Source: Pseudomonadota bacterium
Lineage (GTDB): Bacteria > Pseudomonadota > Alphaproteobacteria > Acetobacterales > Acetobacteraceae
DNA: 5,769 nucleotides
Assembly (NCBI GenBank): GCA_021841985.1
Contig: JAKCCP010000243.1
Span: 1-5,769 of the forward strand
Direction of reading: 5' to 3'
Below, in pieces: positions 1-5,769 of the stretch. Under the pieces are notes generated by a model, which had not been told where the DNA came from, searched no databases, and was given only the letters and a program-made list of their open reading frames with translations. A program made the translations under genes and the position numbers. Position 1 is the first letter of the stretch. Every line of letters begins with the position of its first letter.

Positions 1-1
1 C

Positions 2-2155
2 GACGGCCGCGCCGACGACCGCGCGGCGCTGCAAAAATGCCTCGACCAGGGCGGGGTTCTCTATCTCGACAAGCGCTACGACGTCGCCTCCGGCGGCCTC
101 AACCTTCCCCCCGGCGCCCGGGTCGTCGGCCAATGGCGACCATCCGGCGGCTGGGGCGACAACTGGGCCGGGCCATCGGCGATCATCCTCAACCCCGCCC
201 ATCCGATCACCATGCAAACCAACACCGCGCTCTCCGGCGTGCTCGTCATCTCGCGCGGGGTGTTGCCGCTGCTTCCGGTCACCACTTTCCGCCAGGCGAT
301 GGCGCTCGCGGCGTATCTGCATCAAGGCGCCGGCGTCACCGCGGCGAGGATCACCCGCCGCGGCGCCGGCTGCACGGCAGCGCCCGAGATGCGCGTGACC
401 GGCGGCGCCGGGCGCGGGTTCGCGGCGCGGCTCACCATGCAGGATGGCGGGCTGGCGGCGATCGCCATCACCGATGACGGCGATCAGTATCCCGCCAACC
501 CGATGGTGAGCTTCACCGGCGGCGGCTGCGCGATCGCGCCCGAGGCCGTGGTCACCGTAAGCGGCGGCGCCGGCACCGGCATCGTGCTCGCCCCGGGTGA
601 CGACATGTATCTCGAAAATGTCGATGTCCTCGGCTTCAATGTCGGCATCTCGGGCAATTTCGCCGCGCGCGTGCAGGGGGCGAACGTGTTCGTCGATGCC
701 GATCAGGGCATCCTGCTGCAAAACGCCTATTCCAATCCGGTCATCTATAACTGGCAGGCGGTCCCCGATCTGACGCCGCCCGGCCCCGAGAGCGTGACCA
801 ACCCGACGACGCCGGTCACCGCCATCGCCGCCGACGCGAGCGGGCGGATCCGGGTCGGCATGGCCGCCGGCGCGATCGATTTCCGCGATGGCGATCCCGT
901 CTGGATCGCCGGCGCGGACGGCGTCGCGATCGCGCAGAAACCCTGGACCATCGTCGATTACGACGCCCGTGCCGGCACCTTCGCGCTCGCGGGGTCGGCG
1001 TTTTCCGGCCGCTGGACGCCGGGCACCGGCACCATCGTCACCAACGGCTTTCGCCGCCAGGGCCCGGGATGGTGGCTCGCCCGGTCCACCGGCTTCGATC
1101 TCACCAGCCCGCAAGTGTTCGGCCATGACATCGGCTTCGAGGTCGCGGCCGGCGCCTCCTGGGTCAACGTGGCCAATCTCGGCGTCGATAACGAGATGCG
1201 CACGGAGGATGCGACCACCACCTGCATCCTCATCGATGGCGGCCAGTGGGTGACGTTTTCCGGGGGCTCGTGCTCCTCGCAAGGCGTCGCGGTGCGCCAG
1301 GTCGCGGTCGATCCCCAGGGCGGCACCAACACCGTCTCCGGCGTCATGCTGGCGAGCAACGACAATCGCCGCCCCGGCTCGCTGGTGACGGCACTCGCCG
1401 GCGCGCTCGCGATCGTCGGCGGGGCGGCGCAATATGGCGGCATCTATGTCGGGCCGGAGATGGGCCATCTCCTGCTCGCGACCGGCGGCACCCACAGCGC
1501 CATCACCTATGCGAGCCCCGCGGCCCAGGCGGCGACCACGGTCTCGCCGGCGAGCCGGTTCGAACGCGGCCAGCCGGTCGCCGAAAGCCGTGACGCCGAG
1601 GGCAATGTCTCGTTGCGCCTGGACGCGACCCCGGCCGGCGGCAATGCCTGGGCCTTGCAAAGCGGCACCGACCATGGCGCCGCCTTCGTCGATCAATCGG
1701 ACAAGGTGACGGTCTGGTGGGCCAATCGCTTCGGCTTCAACCTGCCGGTGCCGCTCTATGGTTCGTCGGCGATCCTGCCGGGCGGCGTCTCCACCTCGCT
1801 GGTGCTCGACCATCGCCCCGATACCGACCTCGCCAGCGCCGGCGGCACGCGGCTTCCCGGCGCCCTGCTCGCCGCCGCCGTGGTGATCCGGAGCGGTGCC
1901 CAGCGCGCCGCCTTCACCGACACCACCGACAGCGCGCGCGCTCTCGCCGCCGCCGCCAACAACGCGCAAATCGGCCAGCGCTGGCGCACGCGCATCGCAA
2001 ACACCACCACCACGGCCGAAACCATCGCCCCCGGCGCCGGCGTCACCCTGATCGGCAAAGCGAGGATCCTGCCCGGCACCTGGCGGGATTTCGATTTCAC
2101 CGTGACCGGCCCCGACGCCATCACCATGCTCTCGGTCGGCGGCGGGATGAACTGA
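2..2155 (+). CDS. Modular right-handed beta-helix protein (pectate-lyase-3-like, phage tailspike-like), 5' end outside window
   Basis: The frame is open from base 2 to the TGA at 2153-2155, giving 717 visible residues. The first ATG (212) has no ribosome binding site, and the 70 codons before it read as good protein, so the true start is upstream. Visible residues 1-45 match the entry of pectate_lyase_3 beta-helix proteins (DGRADDRAALQKCLDQGG, then YLDKRYDV and LPPGARVVG). Residues about 117-194 form two Gly-rich repeats. Residues about 200-265 and 355-430 look like helix rungs (GFNVGIS, DQGILLQNA, HDIGFEVAAGASWVNVANLGV). They are separated by a small inserted domain at about 273-347 (DGDPVWIAGADG, GTFALAGSAFSG, GTGTIV). 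The C-terminus, about 653-714 (NAQIGQRWRTRIANT, GAGVTLIG, GTWRDFDFTVTG), resembles the terminal beta domain of phage tail and head-decoration proteins. The likely role is binding or cleaving a surface polysaccharide. Catalytic residues cannot be assigned. A signal peptide, if present, lies outside the window. Confidence 0.85.
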   Translation, partial: DGRADDRAALQKCLDQGGVLYLDKRYDVASGGLNLPPGARVVGQWRPSGGWGDNWAGPSAIILNPAHPITMQTNTALSGVLVISRGVLPLLPVTTFRQAMALAAYLHQGAGVTAARITRRGAGCTAAPEMRVTGGAGRGFAARLTMQDGGLAAIAITDDGDQYPANPMVSFTGGGCAIAPEAVVTVSGGAGTGIVLAPGDDMYLENVDVLGFNVGISGNFAARVQGANVFVDADQGILLQNAYSNPVIYNWQAVPDLTPPGPESVTNPTTPVTAIAADASGRIRVGMAAGAIDFRDGDPVWIAGADGVAIAQKPWTIVDYDARAGTFALAGSAFSGRWTPGTGTIVTNGFRRQGPGWWLARSTGFDLTSPQVFGHDIGFEVAAGASWVNVANLGVDNEMRTEDATTTCILIDGGQWVTFSGGSCSSQGVAVRQVAVDPQGGTNTVSGVMLASNDNRRPGSLVTALAGALAIVGGAAQYGGIYVGPEMGHLLLATGGTHSAITYASPAAQAATTVSPASRFERGQPVAESRDAEGNVSLRLDATPAGGNAWALQSGTDHGAAFVDQSDKVTVWWANRFGFNLPVPLYGSSAILPGGVSTSLVLDHRPDTDLASAGGTRLPGALLAAAVVIRSGAQRAAFTDTTDSARALAAAANNAQIGQRWRTRIANTTTTAETIAPGAGVTLIGKARILPGTWRDFDFTVTGPDAITMLSVGGGMN
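350..583 (+). repeat. Two degenerate Gly-rich protein repeats (GGSGY-type) within the beta-helix protein
   Basis: Two units of about 39 codons lie back to back (350-466 and 467 to about 583). Each follows the plan Ile-Thr, short Gly segment, Ala-x-Pro, beta strand, Thr-Gly-Gly, strand. Unit 1 contains GAGCTAAPEMRVTGG and unit 2 contains GDQYPANPMVSFTGG. The plan matches, in degenerate form, the GGSGYTSAPTVTITGG repeats common in phage tail and surface proteins. The repeat is visible at the protein level; the DNA is too diverged for recent duplication. Confidence 0.55.
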
Positions 2156-2165
2156 GCCCCGCCGC
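2139..2165 (+). terminator. GC-only stem-loop across the stop codon of the beta-helix gene (weak terminator candidate)
   Basis: GCGGCGGG at 2139-2146 can pair perfectly with CCCGCCGC at 2158-2165 around an 11-base loop that contains the TGA stop. No T run follows, so it does not have a standard intrinsic terminator layout. In DNA this rich in GCC/GGC codons such a stem may arise by chance. Confidence 0.2.
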
Positions 2166-2193
2166 GCCGCCGATCAGGCCGCATCCTCTCCGC

Positions 2194-2208
2194 TTAACCC
2201 AGCCTTAG
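2194..2208 (+). promoter_or_regulatory. CtrA-like binding box upstream of the chemoreceptor gene
   Basis: TTAACCCAGCCTTAG has the form TTAA-N7-TTAG, one mismatch from the full alphaproteobacterial CtrA consensus TTAA-N7-TTAA, and its left half continues as the common TTAACC half-site. It lies 53 bases before the ATG of the PAS chemoreceptor, in the only AT-richer part of this gap. CtrA controls motility and chemotaxis genes in many alphaproteobacteria, so the target makes sense. That CtrA binds here is inference. Confidence 0.45.
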
Positions 2209-2249
2209 GCTTTACCCGATACTGTTGCGTGATCGCACACTCATCACCC

Positions 2250-2253
2250 AAGG
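2250..2253 (+). promoter_or_regulatory. Ribosome binding site of the chemoreceptor gene
   Basis: AAGG sits 8 bases before the ATG at 2262. It supports this start over downstream ATG codons such as that at 2349, which would cut into the PAS domain. Confidence 0.6.
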
Positions 2254-2261
2254 TACCATAA

Positions 2262-3491
2262 ATGGCTTGGTGGCCCTTCGTCCGGCGTGACGCGCTCACA
2301 AAACAGCAAGCCAAGGCGGCGCGCTTCAAGGAATGGTTCGAATCCGCCATGGTCATGGTGGATAACGTCCCGGCGGGCGTGATCTGGAGCGATCCGCACC
2401 AGAACTTCGCCATCACCTACGCCAATGCCGCCGCCAAGACGCTGCTCGGCGAGGGCGCGAACGGGACGCCGGCGCTCACCGAGCAGCGCTTGCCGCAACT
2501 GTTCCCGGCGCTTGGCGACCGGCTCGCCTCCGACGGCTCGGCGCATCTGCAAACCGCGTTCGGCGCGCGGATGCTGGACCTCCAGGCACTCGCGATCCGC
2601 AATCAAGCCGGCGCCCATATCGGCACCATGGCGGTGTTCAGCGACATCACCCGCAAAACCGAACTGGTGGGCGATTTCGAGGTCAAAGTCGCCTCCCTCG
2701 TCTCGCGTGTCGCGGCGCTCTCCGATTCCCTCAAAGCGATCGCCAGCCGCATGAGCGATTCCGCCGATCGGACGGAGCGCCAGGCGGTGGAAGCCTCGCT
2801 CGCCGCCGGCGAAGCCAATAGCGGGATCAGCACCGTCAGCGCGGCGGCGGAGGAACTCTCCGCCTCGGTCGCCGAGATCAGCTCCCGCATGGCGCGCTCG
2901 CTCACCATCAACCGCGCCGCCACCACCACCGCGCAGCAAACCGACGGCATCGTCGCCCGCCTCGCCGAGGATGCGCGGCGCATCGGCGACGTCGTCAGCA
3001 TGATCACCGGCATCGCCGGACAAACCAATCTGCTCGCCCTCAACGCGACGATCGAGGCGGCGCGCGCCGGCGATGCCGGCAAGGGGTTCGCCGTCGTCGC
3101 CGGCGAGGTGAAGTCGCTCGCCGTGCAGACGACGCGGGCGACCGGCGATATCGGCGCCCAGATCGAGCGCGTCCAATCCGCGACCGGCGAGGCGGTCGGC
3201 GCGATCGGCGGCATCACCAAGGCAATCGAGGAGGTGAGCGAGATCGCCACCGGCATCGCCTCCTCGGTCGAGCAGCAGGGCGCCGCCGCGAGCGAAATCG
3301 CCCGCGCCGCGAGCCAGGTCATGAACAGCGCCAATCACATGACCCGGAACGTCACCGATGTCACCGAAAACGCGCGAAGCGTCGCCGCCGCCGCGACCGA
3401 ACTGCTCGCCGCGGCCACCGAACTGAGCCAGGCCTCCAGCCGTCTGCACGACGATTCCGGGCGCTTCCTGGAAACCATGCGGGCGGCGTGA
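2262..3491 (+). CDS. Soluble PAS-domain methyl-accepting chemotaxis protein
   Basis: This 409-residue chemoreceptor transmits a sensed signal to CheA/CheW. Residues about 28-135 form one PAS domain, beginning near [14 protein letters not shown], with [12 protein letters not shown], and closing with the typical [12 protein letters not shown]. The MCP signalling coiled coil fills about 137 to the end. Its hairpin tip at about 248-287 is very well conserved ([20 protein letters not shown], then [18 protein letters not shown]). There is no transmembrane segment, signal peptide or HAMP domain, so the receptor should be cytoplasmic and sense an internal ligand, redox or energy state; the cofactor cannot be read from the sequence. 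It ends in FLETMRAA without a CheR/CheB-tethering pentapeptide. No other chemotaxis genes lie nearby, so it is an orphan receptor. A CtrA-like box precedes it. Its stop is 15 bases from the stop of the convergent transporter gene. Confidence 0.96.
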   Translation: MAWWPFVRRDALTKQQAKAARFKEWFESAMVMVDNVPAGVIWSDPHQNFAITYANAAAKTLLGEGANGTPALTEQRLPQLFPALGDRLASDGSAHLQTAFGARMLDLQALAIRNQAGAHIGTMAVFSDITRKTELVGDFEVKVASLVSRVAALSDSLKAIASRMSDSADRTERQAVEASLAAGEANSGISTVSAAAEELSASVAEISSRMARSLTINRAATTTAQQTDGIVARLAEDARRIGDVVSMITGIAGQTNLLALNATIEAARAGDAGKGFAVVAGEVKSLAVQTTRATGDIGAQIERVQSATGEAVGAIGGITKAIEEVSEIATGIASSVEQQGAAASEIARAASQVMNSANHMTRNVTDVTENARSVAAAATELLAAATELSQASSRLHDDSGRFLETMRAA

Positions 3492-3506
3492 CGGAGCACC
3501 GCCGGC

Positions 3507-4777
3507 TCACGCCCGCAAGGGTCGGTGCGCGGTTTCGGGGGCGAGAGCGATGAAGGGAAGGCCGACGAGGTAGATCAGCGAAAGCATCGCGATGGTGATC
3601 GGGTAGCTCCCGATCAGCACGGTGAGGAAGCCGATCAGCGCGGGCCCGGCGGCGCCGAGCAGGCGGCCGAAACTGAACGCGAACCCCGCCCCGGCGCCGC
3701 GCAAGGCGCCCGGAAACATCTCCGGCAGCCAGATCGTATAGAGCGCGAAGACGCCATTGGTGAAAAACCCGAGCACCGGCAGCAGCATCATGAACAGGCG
3801 GAGATCGTCGAGCCGCGCGATCGCGACGTAATAGGACACGACCACGCTCGCCATCGCGCCGAGAAAGAACACCACCGCCGTTTTCCGCCGCCCGCCGATC
3901 CGCGCGGTGATCCAGGGCATGAAAAAACACCCGGCGAGGGTGCCGAGATTGGTCACCAGGCCGCAGACCGCGCCCATGGCCTGAGCGTGGGCGGGGCTCG
4001 CGCCGCGCGCGACGAGGCGCGTGATCACCACCGTCGGCGCCCAGAAATTCGAGGACCAGAGGCCAAAAATGATGCACGCCATCATCAGCGCCGCCGCCCA
4101 GGTGACGCGCGCCTGACCCGCCGCGAACAGGGCGCCGAATTTCGCCGGCGCCGACGCCGCCTTGCGGCGCGGCTCGGGAATGTTCCGGCGCAGATAGAGC
4201 GTGAGCAGCGCCGGCAGGATGCCGAGCATGAACATCCCGCGCCAGCCGAGCGTATTGGCGGCGATGAGGGTCACCAACGCGGCGAGGAAAGCCCGGTCGG
4301 CGTCGCCGTGTGCAGCCACCCGGCGAGACGGACACGCATCGCCTCGGGCACCGATTCGTGCAATAGCGGCGTCCCCGCCGCCCATTCGCCGCCGATCCCG
4401 AAGCCGGCGATGAAGCGGAAAACGGCGAACATCGCGATCCCGTCGGCGAGCCCGCAAAGCGCGGTGAAAACGGAATAGACCAGCACCGTCCAGCACATCA
4501 CCCGCACCCGCCCGACGCGGTCCGCCGCCCATCCCCAGACCATCGAACACGCCCAGCCGAGCATGAACAGCGAGAACAAAATCCCGCCATAGACGCCGAT
4601 ATTGGCGCGGCTCGCGACCAGGCCGCTCCGTGGCAGGAGATCGGTCAGCGCCGCGACCAGGAGATAGCCGTACATCGAGGAATCGAAGCCATCCAGCATC
4701 CAGCCGAGCCACGTCGCCCAGAACACGCGGCTCGGCGAAACGGCGGCGATGCGGGCGGAACCGAGAACGTTCGACAC
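3507..4777 (-). pseudogene. MFS transporter (metabolite:H+ symporter type), disrupted by a single frameshift
   Basis: Two overlapping minus-strand frames together encode one 12-TM major facilitator of about 423 residues. The first frame starts with GTG at 4777 and stops at 4271. It holds TM1-TM4, with WLGWMLDGFDSSMYGYLL, the loop 2-3 motif AADRVGRVRV, and RFIAGFGIGGEWAAGTPLL. From about 4292 the family sequence continues in the next frame (AFLAALVTLIAANTLGWRGMF) to the TGA at 3507-3509, ending with GRLLGAAGPALIGFLT and the APET motif typical of sugar and metabolite porters. Restoring one base in the GGG at 4294-4292 joins TPTG to AFLAALV cleanly at the start of TM5. There is no slippery heptamer, so programmed frameshifting is unlikely. 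As read, only about 162 genuine residues would be made and the protein would not transport. The alternative is a homopolymer sequencing error in an intact gene. The substrate is unknown. It lies downstream of the co-directional SDR gene. Confidence 0.85.
4290..4294 (-). other. Frameshift point in the MFS transporter gene
   Basis: Read on the minus strand, the bases are ACC-GGG-CTT-TCC in the upstream frame. Adding one G to the GGG run gives ACC-GGG-GCT-TTC-CTC, encoding TGAFL, and continues into the conserved second half. The upstream frame instead runs LSSPRW and stops at 4271-4273. Confidence 0.75.
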
Positions 4778-4784
4778 GCGCTTT

Positions 4785-4788
4785 TCCT
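4785..4788 (-). promoter_or_regulatory. Ribosome binding site fixing the GTG start of the MFS gene
   Basis: Minus-strand AGGA lies 7 bases before the GTG at 4777-4775. An in-frame TAG sits only 12 bases upstream of the GTG, so no earlier start is possible. Later ATG codons would remove part of TM1. Confidence 0.65.
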
Positions 4789-4821
4789 AGAAAGAGTTAG
4801 GCATTTGAAAAAATGAAGGGC

Positions 4822-4842
4822 CTCTTTCGACTTCCGAAAAAG
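4822..4842 (-). other. Stem-loop in the SDR-MFS gap
   Basis: On minus-strand RNA, CUUUUUCG can pair with CGAAAGAG over 8 positions around the 5-base loop GAAGU. One pair is a G-U wobble that becomes a C/A mismatch if the plus strand is read, so the structure favours minus-strand RNA. Its 5' arm contains the T run of the neighbouring terminator candidate. Confidence 0.4.
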
Positions 4843-4861
4843 AAGCAAAAAGACTTTCTTC
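4837..4861 (-). terminator. Candidate intrinsic terminator after the SDR gene
   Basis: On the minus strand, 25 bases past the SDR stop, a hairpin (4861-4842) has the arms GAAG.AAG and TTT.CTTC with one A/G mismatch and a G-U pair. It is followed at once by TTTTT (4841-4837). The layout is that of a Rho-independent terminator, but the stem is short and AT-rich, so efficiency may be low. A further 4-bp CCCG/CGGG hairpin lies just before it at 4872-4861. Confidence 0.45.
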
Positions 4862-4885
4862 CCGGTTTCGGGGCGCCGCTTTGCG

Positions 4886-5689
4886 CTAGGATCGCCAGCG
4901 CCGCGCGGTGCCGGCGGTGATGCCGCCATCGATCACCAGTTCGGAGCCGGTCATGTAGCGTGACGCATCGGAGGCGAGGAACAAAACGCCGGCCGCGACC
5001 TCCGCCGCCGTCCCCGCTACACCGACCGGCACTTCCCGGGCGAGGGCATGGGGATCGATCGGCGCGTTGCGTGCCGCGCCCTCGGCGCCGGTCGGGATTT
5101 TTTGCCAGATCGGAGTGTCGATGATCCCGGGATGGACGGTGTTGACCCGGATCCCGTCATCGGCGATCGCGCATTCCAGCGCCACCGCCTTGGCGAACAG
5201 CCTCACCCCGCCCTTGCTCGCGCAATAGCCGGCGAGCCCCGCCGAGCCGCGAATGCCGGCGACCGAGGACATGATCACGATCGAGCCGCCACCGGCTCTC
5301 CGCATCGCCGGCACGGCATGCTTCACGGCGAGAAAGACACCATCCATATTGACCGCGTTCTGCCGCCGCCAATCGGCGAGCGTCATGTCGATGGCGGCGA
5401 CCAGAAGGCCGATGCCGGCATTGGCGACCAAAACATCGAGCCGGCCATGGACGCGCTCGGCGCTCGCGATCACCTCCGGCCAGCGCGCCTCGTCGGTCAC
5501 GTCCTGCGCGAGAAAGATCGCGGCGCCGCCGGCCTCGGTGATCTCGCCGGCGAGCGCGGCGCCGCCCGCGGCGTCGATATCGGTGATCACCAGCTTCGCG
5601 CCTTCCCGGGCCAAAAGACGCGCGCAAGCCGCGCCGATCCCCGAGGCGCCGCCGGTGACGATCGCGACCTTGCCCGCGACTTGTCCCAT
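4886..5689 (-). CDS. Classical short-chain dehydrogenase/reductase (SDR), NAD(H)-type
   Basis: This 267-residue cytoplasmic oxidoreductase oxidises a secondary alcohol or reduces a ketone. The Rossmann cofactor motif TGGASGIG is at residues 12-19. Asp37 at the end of strand 2 (VITDID) predicts NAD(H) preference. NAG is at 90-92. The catalytic tetrad is Asn114, Ser142, Tyr155 and Lys159 (YCASK). The post-catalytic loop HPGIIDTPIW and the C-terminal MTGSELVIDGGITA are typical of the family. The length is normal and all key residues are present. Closest by feel are enzymes labelled cyclopentanol, secondary-alcohol, glucose-1- or 3-oxoacyl dehydrogenases; the substrate cannot be assigned. The ATG at 5689 is supported by a strong ribosome binding site. 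A co-directional MFS gene follows after 108 bases, suggesting a joint transport-and-oxidation role, although a hairpin terminator candidate lies between them. Confidence 0.97.
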   Translation of the reverse strand: MGQVAGKVAIVTGGASGIGAACARLLAREGAKLVITDIDAAGGAALAGEITEAGGAAIFLAQDVTDEARWPEVIASAERVHGRLDVLVANAGIGLLVAAIDMTLADWRRQNAVNMDGVFLAVKHAVPAMRRAGGGSIVIMSSVAGIRGSAGLAGYCASKGGVRLFAKAVALECAIADDGIRVNTVHPGIIDTPIWQKIPTGAEGAARNAPIDPHALAREVPVGVAGTAAEVAAGVLFLASDASRYMTGSELVIDGGITAGTARRWRS

Positions 5690-5694
5690 GTCCG

Positions 5695-5701
5695 CTTCCT
5701 C
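5695..5701 (-). promoter_or_regulatory. Ribosome binding site of the SDR gene
   Basis: Minus-strand GAGGAAG lies 5 bases before the ATG at 5689-5687, a near-ideal Shine-Dalgarno match that fixes the start of the dehydrogenase. Confidence 0.75.
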
Positions 5702-5769
5702 GCCTTATTTCTTGTCTCAGGCGCGCAGCATCAAAGATATCGGCGACCGGCGCAAGCGCCCCCGCGCCA
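5702..5769 (-). promoter_or_regulatory. Upstream region of the SDR gene, up to the window edge
   Basis: This is non-coding as far as can be seen and presumably holds the SDR promoter. A perfect palindrome GGCGC-TT-GCGCC (minus-strand reading) lies at 5760-5749 and could be an operator, but such a short GC palindrome is also expected by chance here. No confident -35/-10 pair was found. Confidence 0.3.

Larger units (their letters stand above)
4778..4885. other. AT-rich spacer between the SDR and MFS genes
   Basis: Bases 4791-4860 contain 25 G or C in 70 (about 36%), well below the strongly GC-rich coding DNA on both sides. The spacer holds the candidate terminator, a second hairpin and the ribosome binding site of the transporter gene. 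No reading frame with coding character is present. I could not pick a convincing -35/-10 promoter for the transporter, though a separate promoter here is plausible given the base composition. Confidence 0.6.

Noticed and set aside
212..214. ATG at 212 as the start of the beta-helix gene
   Set aside because: No ribosome binding site, and the frame upstream to base 2 encodes the conserved entry motif of the beta-helix family, so the real start is outside the window.
2194..2222. Sigma-28-type flagellar promoter (TAAC, 16-base spacer, CCCGATAC)
   Set aside because: Partial match at both elements and non-standard spacing; the CtrA-like box explains the same bases better.
2244..3449. Minus-strand open frame of 401 codons covering almost the whole chemoreceptor gene
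   Set aside because: Low-complexity Gly/Ala/Arg/Asp product with no recognisable motif; it is the mirror of a GC-rich gene whose plus-strand product has clear PAS and MCP motifs.
3492..3506. Bidirectional terminator between the convergent chemoreceptor and MFS genes
   Set aside because: Only a 4-bp GAGC/GCTC stem around a 7-base loop, with no T run on either side.
3525..4478. Plus-strand open frame of 317 codons opposite the MFS gene
   Set aside because: Arg/Glu/His-rich product without domain character; a shadow of the transporter, which has unmistakable MFS motifs on the minus strand.
4271..4777. Programmed -1 ribosomal frameshifting in the MFS gene
   Set aside because: The sequence ACC-GGG-CTT-TCC contains no X-XXY-YYZ slippery heptamer, and I see no strong downstream stem.
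1..5769. CRISPR array, tRNA/rRNA, insertion sequence, integrase, att site or defence genes
   Set aside because: No regular direct repeats, no RNA-gene signatures, no transposase or integrase motifs and no terminal inverted repeats were seen.

Overview
The window is GC-rich chromosomal DNA, probably from an alphaproteobacterium. An acetic-acid-bacteria-like (Acetobacteraceae) or related Rhodospirillales host would fit. That placement is inference: it rests on GC-rich codon use, a CtrA-like box in front of a chemotaxis gene, and AT-rich hairpin DNA between genes. No rRNA, tRNA, CRISPR array, transposase or integrase is visible.

Layout: (1) Bases 2-2155 (+) hold the 3' part of a large modular protein whose start lies outside the window. 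It opens with a pectate-lyase-3-like beta-helix entry motif. It also carries two degenerate Gly-rich repeats, an inserted small domain of a type common in phage tail proteins, and a phage-type C-terminal beta domain. It looks like a tailspike, tail-fibre or secreted polysaccharide-binding or degrading protein. (2) Bases 2156-2261 form a regulatory gap with a CtrA-like box (TTAA-N7-TTAG). (3) Bases 2262-3491 (+) encode a soluble PAS-containing methyl-accepting chemotaxis protein. (4) Bases 3507-4777 (-) hold an MFS transporter gene split by an apparent one-base deletion in a G run at the start of TM5; it is either a recent pseudogene or a sequencing error. (5) Bases 4778-4885 are a strikingly AT-rich gap with hairpins, including a candidate intrinsic terminator. 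(6) Bases 4886-5689 (-) encode an intact classical SDR dehydrogenase, followed by its 80-base upstream region at the window edge.

How they work together: the SDR and the transporter lie in the same direction (SDR first) and could form a small uptake-and-oxidation unit for an alcohol, polyol or organic acid. The hairpin-rich gap between them suggests that transcription is at least partly uncoupled. The chemoreceptor is an orphan with no other chemotaxis or flagellar gene nearby; its CtrA-like box hints at control with the motility regulon. It converges on the transporter with only 15 bases between the stop codons. I see no evidence of a defence system or other new multi-gene system. The points most worth a second look are the mosaic beta-helix protein, the transporter frameshift, the CtrA-like box and the AT-rich hairpin gap.
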